Of a stretch of DNA of 64,000 bases, positions 10,671 to 27,007 are shown one piece after another. Made by a program: the position numbers and the translations under genes. The stretch comes from Peribolospora baueri. Its lineage: Eukaryota; Basidiomycota; Peribolosporomycetes; Peribolosporales; Peribolosporaceae. Where the stretch lies: NCBI GenBank assembly GCA_029717555.1, contig JAMDHS010000014.1:186001-250000 (forward strand), in the 5' to 3' direction. Under the pieces are notes generated by a model. That model saw nothing but the letters and a program-made list of their open reading frames with translations, searched no databases and was not told the DNA's origin. Numbering within the stretch: the stretch's first letter is position 1; each line of letters begins with the position of its first letter.

Positions 10671-11506
10671 GGAAGGGAAGATCGAGAGCGACTCAGACGC
10701 CGAGGTGGCCAGCAAGCTCTCTACGGGCATCGACCCGGCGCTGGACAGGATCAAGCCGCTGACGAACATGATCCAGGATGTGACTGCATCCGAGCCCTCC
10801 TCTCGAGCATACGCCGAGCTGACGGACTGACTTTTGGCCCTGCATCCTCCCCCTTCGACCAGCGTCATGTCAGAACCTCGACAGGCTCCAGCAGGACAAG
10901 GACGCAGACAGGGAGATCGACGAGCAGGCGTTCGTCGATAAGATGCGTCCGCTCATCGATGAGGCCACCAACGTCCTCCACCACACCCTTGGCGCCGTCA
11001 AACTATCGACCCAGACGGTCATGTCACCAAGGCCGCTCGGCGCAAGGCCCAGGATCACGGCGCTTCGCCGGAGGAGCGGCATCTCGCCGATCGGCTGGCC
11101 GACGTGATCCACCGAGACCGTCGTTCCTTTCCCTCCGCGCTCACCGCCGCCCTCACCCTCCTTCTTTTCCAGCTCACCGAAACTGTGGTCAAGGCCATCG
11201 AGAACGCCAAGGCAAAGATCCAGGACATGCCCAAGGCCAAGCAGTTCCTCGGCCCCCTCCTCGACCTCCTTGGAGGCGAGCCGGCCCCTCTTCCAGATCC
11301 TCTCTGCCGTCGGTCTCTTGCTCAACGGCGTACTCAGCCTCGCAGGCTGGTGAGCCGTCCTGACCGGGTACAAACGTCGATACCGAGCCACGCATGCTTA
11401 CTCACGTGCCCCCCCCCATGCCTCGTTTCCCCTTACCCAGCTCGACGGCCTCGGAATGTCAAAACTCCTCCAACCTCCGAACCGGTCGCAAAACGCTTGC
11501 TGTTGA
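10655..11506 (+). pseudogene. DUF6987-like protein segment with frame breaks
   Basis: Plus-strand pieces match the fungal family I know as DUF6987 (name from memory): LSTGIDPALDRIKPLTNMIQ, DEQAFVDKMRPLIDEATNVL, IDPDGHVTKAARRKAQ, SPEERHLADRLADV, LTETVVKAIENAKAKIQDMP, PLFQILSAVGLLLNGVLSLA and LDGLGMSKLL. The order and spacing are correct, ending with a hydrophobic tail and a stop at 11504-11506. The pieces lie in more than one frame: breaks are needed near 11020 (one base short before IDPDG), near 11287 (one base extra before PLFQIL), and again before the last intron. An intron 10780-10873 would join the first two pieces in frame. The family function is unknown. The gene is either decaying or the local sequence carries indel errors. 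It may be one gene with the CCCH segment. Confidence 0.5.
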
Positions 11507-11604
11507 GAGGCGATCGAACGTGGGGATATCTACAAATGCGTGCTCCCCGCGACCCCATATGGCTCAGAATACTTGTCATATTGTCTGTCGTCTGCGGTTC
11601 CTCC

Positions 11605-14553
11605 CTATTCGTCATCAAAGTCAAACAGCAAAAGATCCTCGTCGTCATCATCGACGCAGGAGGTGCCTCCCCACGTGGCTGCGGGCGTGAGCGAGACGTC
11701 TGACGTGGCGGGTGCAGCCTCGATGAGAGTGCCATTCGTCGCCGTCGAGGCGGAGAAGATGTTGCCAAAGTTGGGAGAAGGAAATGGTTCGGAGACGAGC
11801 GCTCGCCCGGGCAGCGGAAAAATGGTAGAGCTTGCTGGCGCTGCCGACGGCCAAGGCTCTTTCCGCCTCCATTTCGTCGTACCGTCTCGTGATGCCATCG
11901 ACGTCCCCTCCGCCTCCTCCGCCCCGCCAGGGCTGGCAGCCGAGCCCGAGTCGCTCAGCAGAACCTCTTCCTCCTCAGACAACGCCGGAAGCGATCCCGA
12001 ATCTCGTCGGAATGCGAGTATGCCACCCGAGCGCTGGCTTTCGCTCTCGCCCGTATCACCGTCACCGGCGTGTGACTCTGCAACATCCGAGTCTTCGTGC
12101 AGGTCGTCCTCTTGGCCTCGGCGGGACAAGGGGGAGAGGTTTTCGGGAAGATGGAGGGTGAGCTGGACGGGAGGAGAAAAAAACGCGGAAGGCGAGTTGC
12201 GTCATTTCTACAGTTTAGGACCTGTGAGACCCTTCCTACTAACCCTGAACGCCTCAGGAGAGATCACGAGCTGGTCCAGGGTCCTCAAAGCGTCGGAAAG
12301 AACAGCATGCAGGTTGAGGGGGCAAACATCATCGACGGTCATCGTCGTCGACTGAGGAGAAGGGATGACCGTCGACTGAGGAGAAGGCTGTTGAAGGAGG
12401 TTGTCGGAGTGCATAGGGTCGACCACCGGGAGCGCCGTCGGGGTCGCTGGACGCATCGGCGACGGCCATTCATAGGAGAGCGGCCGTTGGTCGACTGCGC
12501 CATCAACGAATAGACGCTGGGAGGATGAGGAAGTGGAGATAGATGTCTCCGCGAGGCGACTACTTGCCACCGGGTCGGCGGGTCCTTTGCCGTGGTGTAC
12601 TAGCGCTCGCCAAGCTTGGGCCTCGGCCGTCCCAACCATGCCATGGCCAACGCCTGCATCAAAAGGACGCACGTATTCAGAAATGAAATTGAGGAAGGTG
12701 AGAGAAGATCGCCCCTCCGCCATGCCAGCACCGTCGTTTTCGGTGCGCACAGCCCGGGCTGCGCGAGAACCTTGCCGTTGAGATTCCGGCGCACCACGCT
12801 GCCTAGGTGGCGTCGGGGGAACGGTCGGGTCGTCCTCGACGTCGAACGTTCGGCGCAGGCGAACGATCTTTGACCGACATGCTTTGTCGTTCACGGCGCG
12901 CAAACGCTGCAGGAGACAAATACATATATCGCGGGCCGTCCTAATCAACCAGAAGGACGCGTAAGAACGCACGACGGAGCGTTTGACGCACCTCGACCGC
13001 CGTCGCAACCCTCTTTTGGCGCCGCTCTCTTTCGGAGCACGCGCTCTGGGACGTAGACCCGTTCTCGCCAGCAACGGCGTCATCCTCGGCATGTCTGTTG
13101 GACTGAATGGAAACGACGAGCTTGCCGAGAGACTTGACCAGTGACGGAAGATGAGATGAGACTTTGACGGTACGCTAAGGACGAATGATTTCGAGGAAGA
13201 AGTGCACATGTTCCTATGACCATTATTTTCAACAGAATCACACCGTCCACTACCAGTCGTCCTCCTCACTCACGGCCAAGTGCGCTCCGCGAAAGAGACC
13301 GCCAAGCTCCTTCTTGCACGCCAGGTCCCTCCGAGCGGCTTTGGAGAGAGATAGTGCCAATAGATGCAAAAGCGGCAACGGAAGCTTGGGAGACGTTAGG
13401 TGTTGGATGAGATGGCGACGTTGGGTGGCTGCACACGAAAAGCCAAAGAGACGTAATCAGGCGCTGAAAGCTTGCCAAGCTATAGACGACGCATACGCAT
13501 ATATGCACCTTCCTCATTTCTCTCTAGCATCCTCCGAGCAGCGCGCAATTTCTTGTCTTCAGTTTCTCTTCGGCGCCTCTTGAGAGGTGGCCTGGAGGAC
13601 CAGACGAAGTCGAAAGTGACGTGGGAGAGATACGCCGTGCCCATCGCCGCTGCGTCGTCGCTCCGTTGAGAGGGTTGAAACGAGGCCTCAGCAGCGCCGG
13701 ATGTGGGTGGTGGATCGTGTGAGGTGGAAAAAAACGGGCGCGGAGAGCCGATGAGGCGTACTGAAGAAAGACAGCAAAGAACGACGTGTGGAGGAAGAAG
13801 GAGGGGTGCGTTTATGACGGGAGCGTCCTTGGATGAGTGCGGGCCGTAATCAAGGAGCATAGATGAGGACTCTGTTTTGGCGGACAAGCATACCGGTCAT
13901 CCACTCGTCTGCGTCGAGACCATGACTGGAAGCGTTCGCATCTGACGGGGAAAGGACAAGAAGATTGCGTAGGGCGAGTGGATCCAAGTTCTATACGTCA
14001 GGGATGCAAGGACGAGCCGGATGGAAATGAAGTGAGCGAATCGGTGGACGAGCTATGCCATCCGAGAGGGACGTGGACGGCAGAGGACGGACGCGCTGTG
14101 GAAGAATGCACAAGGAGCCGAGACAAGGCGGAGGGTTGGACGAACCGCCTGGAAGAAATCGACGATGGCCTGGGCGACGCCGCTGGCAGCGAGTTCGTCG
14201 TTGACGAGCTTCCTCTCTCTGTAGTCGGACGCGTCTGCCCCGCATTTCGAAGGTTTTCCTTGCAAGGGGGCAACGCGCGCGCGAACGAGCAGGTCTAGGA
14301 CGCCCTGGGGAAGCTTGATGTCAAGGTCGTGAAAGGCAGACGGGTCGGGTGTTAACATGGCCGACACGGGGTCAGGTCTGCGGAGGAAAGGCAGTTGGAG
14401 GTGGTGATGAACGGAAAGGGAGAGCCGGTAAGTTTGCGAGGAGGTCAGTATCGGATTGGAGCGCAGGACGTGGGCATGCATGCGTCGTCCTTCTCCTTCT
14501 CCTTCACGTTCGCCTGCTCCTTGTCCGGCGGCGTCGCCGTTACGAGCAGACAT
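11605..14553 (-). CDS. Unrecognised multi-exon protein
   Basis: Minus-strand gene whose start is likely the ATG at 14553-14551. Regions that look coding: a first exon to about 14150 containing SAMLTPDPSAFHDLDIKLPQ and RERKLVNDELAASGVAQAI; an Arg/Lys-rich exon ending at 13509 (FVWSSRPPLKRRRRETEDKK); exon 13428-13274, leucine-rich and helical (SPKLPLPLLHLLALSLSKAA); exon 13094-12992 (CSERERRQKRVATAVE); exon 12906-12244 (221 codons, containing VNDKACRSKIVRLRRTFDVE); and a last, very acidic exon ending at 11605 with CVDDDDEDLLLFDFDDE. Some junction phases between these exons remain unresolved. The mix of helical repeats, basic stretches and an acidic tail suggests an adaptor or scaffold protein. 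I do not recognise the family. It is divergent to PKC1. Confidence 0.5.
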
Positions 14554-15322
14554 CGTCGTCGTCGTTGCGGCGTGTTGGAGGAGCGGTCGGACGTTGAGAC
14601 GGAGGCCGTCCCTACCATGGTCGCGGGGCCCTAACCCTAACGGCGGCGCACCGCCTCGTACCGCCGCGCAAGACCGTCGGTCGCCTGTGGACGCCGCCAG
14701 CCAGACCAAAGCAGCGGTGAGCGCGAAGGCGGTCGGGATTCCTGCTCCAGCACCTCCCACTCGACCACCATCGCCGCTTCGTCGACGACCGTCCCAGCTT
14801 CCTTCCTCCTCCTCGCACGCCCGTCCCCCATCCAGCCTCTCCTTGCCACCCCCTTCCGGTCCTGCTTCGCCTTCCGCCCTCGCCCTCGACGCCTCCACCG
14901 CCAGCCCCCTTCACCGCCTCGTCGGGCCCCGTTCATATCGGCACGCCGTCCCCGCGCCGACTCGACGTCCTTTCCCTCTGTCCGCTCCAGCTGCTTCCAC
15001 GTCTCCCACCTCGTCCTCGACCGGACTCCGGTTCTCGAGTCCAAATCCGGTTCGGACGACAGCCCAACCCCCACTCTTTGCCTTCTCGCCCCTCCTCAGC
15101 CTCTGACTCACCCCGCGTTACGCGACCCCGAGACGAGCCAAACGAGAGAGAGACGAGGAGAGGAACCTTTGAAGAAAGAAAGCAACGCCTGGGTTATTAC
15201 CTTGCCTTTTCATTCTTGCCGCCGTTCCCGACATAGACGACTCGCTCTTTTCCCGTTCTTCACCCGCTTCTCGACCTCGCCCCCACCCCTCCTAGGCTCC
15301 AGCCAGGTCCCATCTGCCAGCC
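14554..15322. promoter_or_regulatory. Divergent promoter, unknown gene / PKC1
   Basis: No gene is supported. It holds a telobox-like CCCTAACCCTAAC at 14629-14641 and a pyrimidine-rich stretch (14740-15110) leading to the PKC1 transcription start region. Open frames here are compositional. Confidence 0.5.
14629..14641. promoter_or_regulatory. Telobox-like element
   Basis: CCCTAACCCTAAC is the second telomere-type short repeat of the window. Like the one at 4674 it lies in a divergent promoter. Confidence 0.35.
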
Positions 15323-19903
<4,581 letters not shown>

Positions 19904-21026
19904 GCGGGGGGAGTGTGTGTACGGCGTTATATACGAGTCCGCCTCGACGCTCCGCCCGTTTCAGATCCCCATCCCCGCTCGTGCCCGTCTCCTTCCTTCC
20001 TCCGCCGGTCTGTTAATACCTCTTTACGACGCTTCCCATCTTCTCGACCTCAATGACGCTTCCACCGCCGCTCTGCTAGCCGACGGACGGCGGCATGCCG
20101 ACGACCGCTTGTCTTTCTTTCCTTCTTCCGTCCGTCTGTTCTTCCCCTCTGGCTTGTTCTCCAGCCCGTCCATCTCTATCCCCCTTCCCCACCCCATCCC
20201 ACCCCACCCCACCCTTCCCCACCCCTCCCCGTTTCGCTCGGCACGGTCCGGATGATGTAATGTACAGAAACAGACTCGACTGGGGTGAATGGGGCCTGTT
20301 TGGAACCGGAGCCGCGACGGAGCCTTGGATGGCGCTCGGGCCGGAGTTGTGACGACGGATGGAAAGAAAGCACGTGCGAAATCATTCTTCTCCTTTATCC
20401 TCCTCCTTCTCCTTCCCCTTCTCCTTCTCCTCCTTCTCCTTCTCCTTCTTCCTCTTTCCATCTCCTTTTCTCTCAACTGAGCTTATACTCAGACAAAGAG
20501 GCTCGATGGAACGGCTTTACTTACGTCGAACGAGGTGCGCTTCTAAGCGTCAACCTTCGAATCTTGTGCTGACGACGTTCGTCAGCGTGCGATTTGAGCG
20601 TGAGTACAAGAGAAGAAGAAAAGAAGCGGGACGCCCCAGGTACATCCGCCGCCAACAACAACGACCACCAAGCGACGGCAGCAATTGGCTCCGAGCGCCG
20701 ATCAGACGAGGTGGAGAGGAGCGCCCTCGGATTATGCACATGCACACCACAGACACAGACACAGAAGGACGGGAAGATGGATGGATGGATGGATGTCGGA
20801 CGAACCTGTCGGAAGGAGCGGATGGTGTTGGTCGCCGACGGCTAAATATCCCACAAGTTGTAGGTCGGTACACCCAACCTCGCAACCTCCGCCAGCGTCG
20901 TCCACCTCCCACCACCTCCTCCTTCCACCCTCGCCCTCCCCGCTCACTCCCCTCACGCTCCTTTCTACAGCCCCTACTCCGACCCCTTGAGCCCCTCCCC
21001 TCGTTCCACCTCGACGCCGTTCCTCC
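19904..21026. other. Intergenic PKC1 / GMC oxidoreductase
   Basis: 1.1 kb with no supported gene. Contains a CCCACCCCACC-type stretch near 20190, a long CTTCTC pyrimidine tract at about 20388-20475, and a GGAT run at 20778-20795. The part after 20900 is C/T-rich, as expected for the promoter of the gene at 21027. Confidence 0.5.
20388..20475. repeat. (CTTCTC)n pyrimidine tract
   Basis: About 85 bp almost only of C and T on the plus strand, built from CTC and TTC units. Confidence 0.7.
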
Positions 21027-24000
21027 ATGCGTCCCTCCCTCGCCGCCCTCCTACCCCTCCTACCCCTCCTCGCCTCCTCCGCCGCCTCCAGGTCGACCGG
21101 CTTCAAGCAAAGGGCGAACCACCCGGCCGGCCTGGGCAGGAGGAGCGCACAGCACTCTTCGTCTTCTCCAACTCCTTCTTCTTCTTCTTCTCCTTCTTCC
21201 TCTTCCTCCCAGCCCCCTAACAATGGCATCCTCGGAGGCCTCGTCGCACAGCTCGGCCTCGGCCAGGGCAACATTCCCAATCTCCTCGGCCCGCTCCTCT
21301 CCAACAACACCTTTGACTAGTGAGTGGAGCCTCCTTGAACGGGGCGCTCGCCGTCATCCAGCGCGCCGACCTTGTCCCTGTCTTTTCTCTCTTTTCTTCT
21401 TCCCTCGGCCTTGCCCCTCCTTCTTACGCTCCACAGCATCGTCGTCGGCGGAGGTACCGCGGGCCTCACTGTCGCTGGAAGGCTCACCGAGGACCCCAAC
21501 GTCACCGTCGCCGTCATCGAGGCCGGTGTCGACTGTGAGTCGCGCCTCGAGCAGACACCGCACCCTTCTTTCCCCTGACTTCTCTCCACCCGCCTCTCCT
21601 CGTCCTCCCCGTCGACCATCGTCATCAGACCTGGCCGACCCCGTCAATGCCTTATTCGTCAACATCCCAGGCGCCGACGTCGCCAGTGTCGGGTCCAGCC
21701 CCCAGGACACTAATAACATTGAGTGAGTGACCGCCTCTGGGAGGCAGGCAAGCGTCCGTGTTCAGCGTCTTGCTCCCGTTCCAACTCACCGCGCTTCACC
21801 TCTCCCCGATACAGTTGGCAATTCCAGACCGCGCCGCAGAAGGTGAGAGGAAGAAAGAGGGGCCCAAGTTGCGCGCCAAACCTCCGTTCTCACTGACTGT
21901 CTCCGTCCGCCTCCTCTTTCGCCCGCGCCGATCGATCCGTAGGGAGCTGCGAAGTGAGACGCTCGACTTGGCGAGGTCAGACCGCCTCACGCTTGCTTCG
22001 GTTCCGCTCACGCTCGCTCCAAAACTTGCTCAGTCGACAGGTCCACTACGCTCGTGGCAAGACCCTCGGCGGTTCCAGCGCGCGCAACTTCATGTGAGTC
22101 GCTCCACATCGCGTGCGTGGATCCGTACGACTTATCCGTTTCCCCTATCATCACCGCGCGACCTCCGCCTGGCAGGATATACCAGCGTGGTACGAAGGGG
22201 AGCTACGACCAGTGGGAGTCCTTGGGCAACCCAGGTTGGGGCTGGGACTCGGTCTACCCGTACTTCCAGAAGGCGAGCCCCGGTAGTGTGGCAGAATGTT
22301 GGACGTCGGCGTTCATCCAAGCTGACCGAACGGCCGTCCCCGCGCTCTCAGACCGTCCACTTCACCCCCCCGAACCACGCTCTCCGCCAAGAGGACCCTC
22401 CGGCAGAGTACAAAGCGGCCGCGTTCTCCCCGTCTGGTGGTCCTGTGCAGGTCTCGTACCCCAACTATGCCCAGACGTTCTCCTCGTACATGCAGCGGTC
22501 CTTCAACGAGATCGGCATGCCCACCGCTCAGGACTTCAACTCGGGCTCCCTCCTCGGCGTTCAGTACAACTCGGGGCTCATCAATCCTAACGGCGGGAAC
22601 AGGAGCTCGAGCAGGCAGTTCTACGCCCAGGCACAATCGAGACCCAACCTCAAGGTGTACACCGCCGCGACGGCCAAGAAGATCGTGAGTCGAGTCGAGT
22701 CTCGGCGCGCAAGCACTGTCTGCTCGCACGCGCGTATCAGCCATATCGACGCTCCCCTCCCTTTTCTTCCGCCTTTGTCAGGTTTTCAACGCCAATAAGA
22801 GGGCTGTAGGCGTGCAGATGAGCTACTTGCCCGGCGGCCTTCTCACCACGGCCGGTCTTTACGCCAGTGAGTTTCGACTGCCGCTGTTTGCCTCTTGCAC
22901 GCCCTATTCGTTCCGCTAGACGTTGTCGCTCAATTGCTCGCCCGGTCTGCTCTTCACAGCCAAGGAGGTAATCCTGTCCGCCGGCGCGTTCCAATCTCCT
23001 CAATTGCTCATGGTCTCCGGCATAGGGCCCAAGGACGCCATCGGAGCTCTCGGCATCGACGTCATCTCGGACCTGTCCGGCGTGGGTCAGAACATGCAGG
23101 ACCATATCTTCTTCGGTCCTTCCTACGTCACTCCTCTCACCAGCCTCACCCGCCTCGCCAACGACCCCGTCTACCAGGCCGCCCAGCTCCTCAATTTCAC
23201 CACTCACCAGCTCGGCCCGTTTACGAACCACGTCGCGGACCTACTCGGCTGGGAGCGGTTCAACGACTCCTTCATCACCGCCAACAACGCCAGCGTGCTC
23301 AACTCGGCCTACCCGTCCGACTGGCCCTTTGTCGAATACCTCTCCGCCGCAGGCTACGTTGGCAACTTTTCCAGCCTTCTATTTGGTCAGCCGAAGCTCC
23401 CGCTCGGACAGCAGTACGTCTCCATCCTCGCCGCCCTCGTCGCTCCGGTGAGTGTCGTGTCGTGTGTTGCCTCCCGTTCCGTTCCTCCCACTCATTCTGG
23501 CCCGCCCGCCCCCCTTTGCCGCTTGTCTGCCGTGGCCCTTCTGACACTTCTCTTTCCATTCCCATTCCGGATACTTTTGATCGCCCCGGCAGAGATCACG
23601 AGGAACGGTGACGATCAAATCGGCCGACACGGCCGATCTGCCCATCATCGACCCCAACTGGTGAGCGACGCTTTGCTCCTAGGCTCTCTTCCTCAGTGAA
23701 TGAACGTTACACACACATACACACGGCATGTTGACTGGACGTTGTTGTCACCCACGCTCGCTTTCCATTCCCTCGGCGTGTCGCGACAGGCTCACTGACC
23801 CGGTCGACCAGGCCGTCGCCATCGAAGCCTTCAAGCGCGTCCGCGAGGCCTTTGCGACCGAGGCGATGAAGCCAGTCGTGATCGGCGCCGAGTACTTCCC
23901 CGGGCCGAGCGTCCAAACCGACGATCAGATCCTCCAATTCATCCGCCAAAACCTAATGACCGTCTGGCACGCCGCTTGCACGTGCGCCATGCTCCCGCTC

Positions 24001-24189
24001 GAGAACGGGGGCGTGCTCGATCCGCAGCTGCAAGTGTACGGCGTACAGAGCCTTCGAGTCGTCGACGCATCCGCCTTCCCGTCCTTGCCGCCCGGTCACC
24101 CGACGTCGAGCGTGTACATGCTCGCTGAGAAGGCCGCCGACCTCATCAAATCTGCCGCCGCTTCTTCTTCTTCTTCTTCTTCTGCTTGA
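21027..24189 (+). CDS. Secreted GMC-family FAD oxidoreductase (aryl-alcohol/glucose oxidase-like)
   Basis: Eleven exons: 21027-21319, 21437-21534, 21629-21722, 21815-21842, 22041-22093, 22176-22272, 22352-22684, 22782-22866, 22960-23447, 23593-23660 and 23790-24189 (678 residues). An N-terminal signal peptide (MRPSLAALLPLLPLLASSAA) is followed by a Ser/Pro-rich linker. Then come the FAD Rossmann motif (VVGGGTAGLTVAGRL), GMC signature 1 (HYARGKTLGGSSARNFM), signature 2 (ILSAGAFQSPQLLMVSGIG) and the C-terminal catalytic region (VWHAACTCAM; PGHPTSSVYMLAEKAADLI). It ends in a serine run. The family oxidises alcohols or sugars with O2 or quinones, extracellularly; the substrate cannot be predicted. 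The intron after 22272 starts with GC (GCGAGC), which is required to hold the frame. Confidence 0.93.
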
Positions 24190-25149
24190 GCTTGCCCCGG
24201 TCCTTTGCACAAAGTGGAGTGGTGGTCGTCGTCGTTCGCCTCCCTGTTCCGCCCTCCCTTCTCCGCCCGCCGCCGTTCGCGCAAAGCAACCGGTCACGAC
24301 ACCACGACGACAACAACAACGACGAACGAACGAACAAAGCCCGCCTTGACGCCTTCCCTTGGACGCACACACACACACGCACACACACCCCGCTTCGGCT
24401 CGCCGCGAGGGTTTTCGCGTCGCAGAGCACGGTAGAGCAGCCCGGTGCCCGGGGGGTTCCCCGAAGGGGGGGGGGGGCAGTCTGGCGTTGGAAGGAAGGA
24501 TACCATCGTACGGACAAACGGGATGAAGACTGTCCCGCCCACCCACATCTCCTCTTTTATCTATATATCTATCTATCTGTTTAATTCTAATGCGATCGAT
24601 TGGAAAACGGGATTCATTCGGCGCGGTCCGTTTTCCGTCTCATTCAGTGACTAATTCGAGTCGAGGTCATGTCCAGTCGTGTCGACACGTCTCCAGTCGG
24701 TCGGTCGGTCGGTAGGTCGGTCGGGCGAAAACGAGCACCGACGTTAACTTTGACAAAGGCCTGCGATATGAAAGAGTGCTTCGCTCGACCGCTTTGATGC
24801 ACGTCCTCTGAACCAAGATCGTATCCGAGAAAGTGGTATATTCGTTCATAAACAGAAGCAGGCACGGGTACGTGCAACTGACTGAACTGACGGGCAACGC
24901 GAGAGATCTCAAGGTGAGAGAAGAGACACGGGACGACAGGTGATAGGCGGAGACCCCGCCGTGGGGGCGTGATAAAAATAGCATGGTCAAGAATGAAAGC
25001 ACCTCCGGCGTGCGAGGAGGGAGACAGAAAGACGCTATAAAAAGAACCTGGCGGACAAATTAGATCTGAGGAAGAGGAGAATGTTCGAATCGCCACCTGA
25101 TCATCCCGCCGTCACGCCATCCGCGCAGATAAGCGGTCCATGCGACCGC
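24190..25149. other. Convergent intergenic region with simple repeats and a G-rich palindrome
   Basis: Between the GMC stop and the SCS7 stop. Contains an AC run (24367-24390), a C/G-run palindrome (24448-24477), TATC-type repeats (24560-24580) and a GGTC run (24695-24725). No gene is supported. It must contain both 3' ends. Confidence 0.5.
24448..24477. repeat. G-run palindrome
   Basis: A CCC/GGGGGG/CCCC/GGGG arrangement ending in a 12-G run. It can form a GC hairpin or a G-quadruplex on the plus strand. Confidence 0.5.
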
Positions 25150-26585
25150 CTACAGCGTGGTGCCAAAAACCCAGTCCCAGATGGGCGAGGTGACGCCGAA
25201 GCCAAGGTCGGGGTTCTTGTAGTGGTGCTCAAGGTGGTACTTCTTCTGCTTCCGGAGGTACTCAGGGAGGCGGGTGTGATGAAGCGCGTAGTGACCTGGT
25301 GGGGAGGGAGAGGGAGAAGAAAATGGGACGAGAGGGTGTGAGGAAGACATGATGGAGTGGCGGGAAACCAACACGAGAAGCTCACCCAAGTCGTAGACAA
25401 TGTCTGCAGATAGAGTGATTCGGGTCAAAAAGAGTTTTCTGGAGGTCAGCACTGCCACGGTCCATCAATTTGTCTCAGAGTATCGAATACTCACACATCC
25501 CAAAGCTACCGGCAATGATACCGTTGGCAATGGCCACGGGGAAGAGGAGGTAAGCAAGTCGGGTGAAGGGGTAGGAAAGCGCGGCGAAAAGAATGGGAGG
25601 CATGACGAGGCGCAAGCTGGCAGCGGGGGCGTGTGAGATGGCGTGTATGTAAAAACGCCAGGAACGGGTGAGCGGCGCGCGCACAAGGGACGGTCGTCAC
25701 AGACGACCAGTTTACTCACCGATCCATCGGCAGGTAGTGATGAACGCCGTGCAAGAGGAAGTGGAGCATGAGGAAGAAAGGCTTGTCGGGGAGGAAACCG
25801 TCGACGTGGAAGAGGAAACGGTGCATGCCGTACTCGAGGATGGTCCAGATCACGTTCCCGAGCAAGAAACAGGTGGCCGTCTTGGCGGCAGGGCCGGTGC
25901 CGAGCATGGTGAGGTCCATGTGACCGTCCTGCACGAACGACCAAAAGTCTCCGGCGTCGACTCCGCCCCTGGCGAACTGCTGGACGGAGCGGAGGAAGAG
26001 GGCGGCGGTGATGGGCGCCCACACCATCGGCACCACGTACCACGGCGTACGGGTGAACATCTCCAGGTAAAAGGGTTCAAAGAACCGGGCGGGCTCCTTA
26101 AGGTGACGGGGTTGGTGGACCTGCTCGAGGTAGAACTTTTTGCCGAAATTGGCCCTGAGCACCTGGAGCACGAGGGGCCTGTTGAGGTCCAGGAACCGGG
26201 TCTTGGCGAAGTCAGAGGTAGGGTCCGAGTCCTCGGGGACAAAGTCGTCGGTGATGATGATTTCTTTGCCCTGCTCGGTTCCCTCTTCCGCTGCGACGCG
26301 CTCATCGTCGCTGACAGGGAGACGGCCGATGAGATGCTCCTCGAGGAGGTCAAAGGCCGAGTCGGAGTGATCGTGCTCGGAGGGGTCGTTCATGATGTCG
26401 CCGAGGTCCTTTCCGGCGTAACGCATCACGAGATCCTCCCCTCCTGGGTGGTCGGGGACGAAGTCGGAGACATCGTACACCTTTCCGTCATGGATCAGCC
26501 AGCAGTCGTCCTCGCGAGCGTGGCGAGCCACTTCGTCCGCCGAGATGACGCGGACGCGGCGGGTGGAGGCGGTGGCGGTGGTCAT
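25150..26585 (-). CDS. SCS7: Fatty acid 2-hydroxylase (sphingolipid alpha-hydroxylase)
   Basis: Exons on the minus strand: 26585-25720, 25616-25495, 25403-25386 and 25295-25150 (383 residues). The N-terminal cytochrome b5 domain has VPDHPGGEDLV, with the haem-binding HPGG. The C-terminal membrane hydroxylase domain carries the di-iron histidine clusters: HRFLFHVD, LHGVHHYLPMDRLRL, HYALHHTRLPEY and YHLEHHYKN. It hydroxylates the very-long-chain acyl group of ceramides in the endoplasmic reticulum. The first in-frame ATG gives MTTATASTRRVRV. Exon 3 is only 18 bases but restores the usual IVYDLG. It is divergent to DBP8 with a 422-bp shared promoter. Confidence 0.96.
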
Positions 26586-27007
26586 GGAGGGAGTGGCGAA
26601 GTACAAACGACAAGCTGCCGCGGGGCTGGGCTGGGCCAAGACTACTTAGCGCTCACAGAGAAGAGAGTGGTGGAGAAGATGAGAGTGGAGGTCCCAAGTC
26701 AGCTTCTTGTCTTTCTTGTCTCTCGTCGTCGTCCTTCGTCGGCAGAAATTTCCGACGCCGGGATGTCGACTGCCGACGCGAGCATGGCCAGCACCTCACG
26801 CGTGTACATTATACGCCGGCGTAGTAGTGAGTATATACGCATAGAGGCGCTCACACGTGATCCCAACGCATTTCTCTCCAAAAAGACTGCGGCGACGTCG
26901 GCGAAGCCGACCGTCGTGGTGGTGGTGAGCGACCGATTCTTGCCCGGCTGCGTCTCCCGTCCGGTCTCCGTCCAAATAGCAGCGAACGACCCCGACCACG
27001 ACCGGAC
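26586..27007. promoter_or_regulatory. Divergent promoter SCS7 / DBP8
   Basis: A 422-bp intergenic space between two divergently transcribed genes. Contains CACACGTGATCC (E-box core at 26848). No clear TATA box. Confidence 0.6.

Noticed and set aside
14456-15106. A 216-codon plus-strand frame before PKC1
   Set aside because: Ser/Pro/Arg composition from a pyrimidine-rich promoter; no homology, and PKC1 starts downstream with a clean two-codon first exon.
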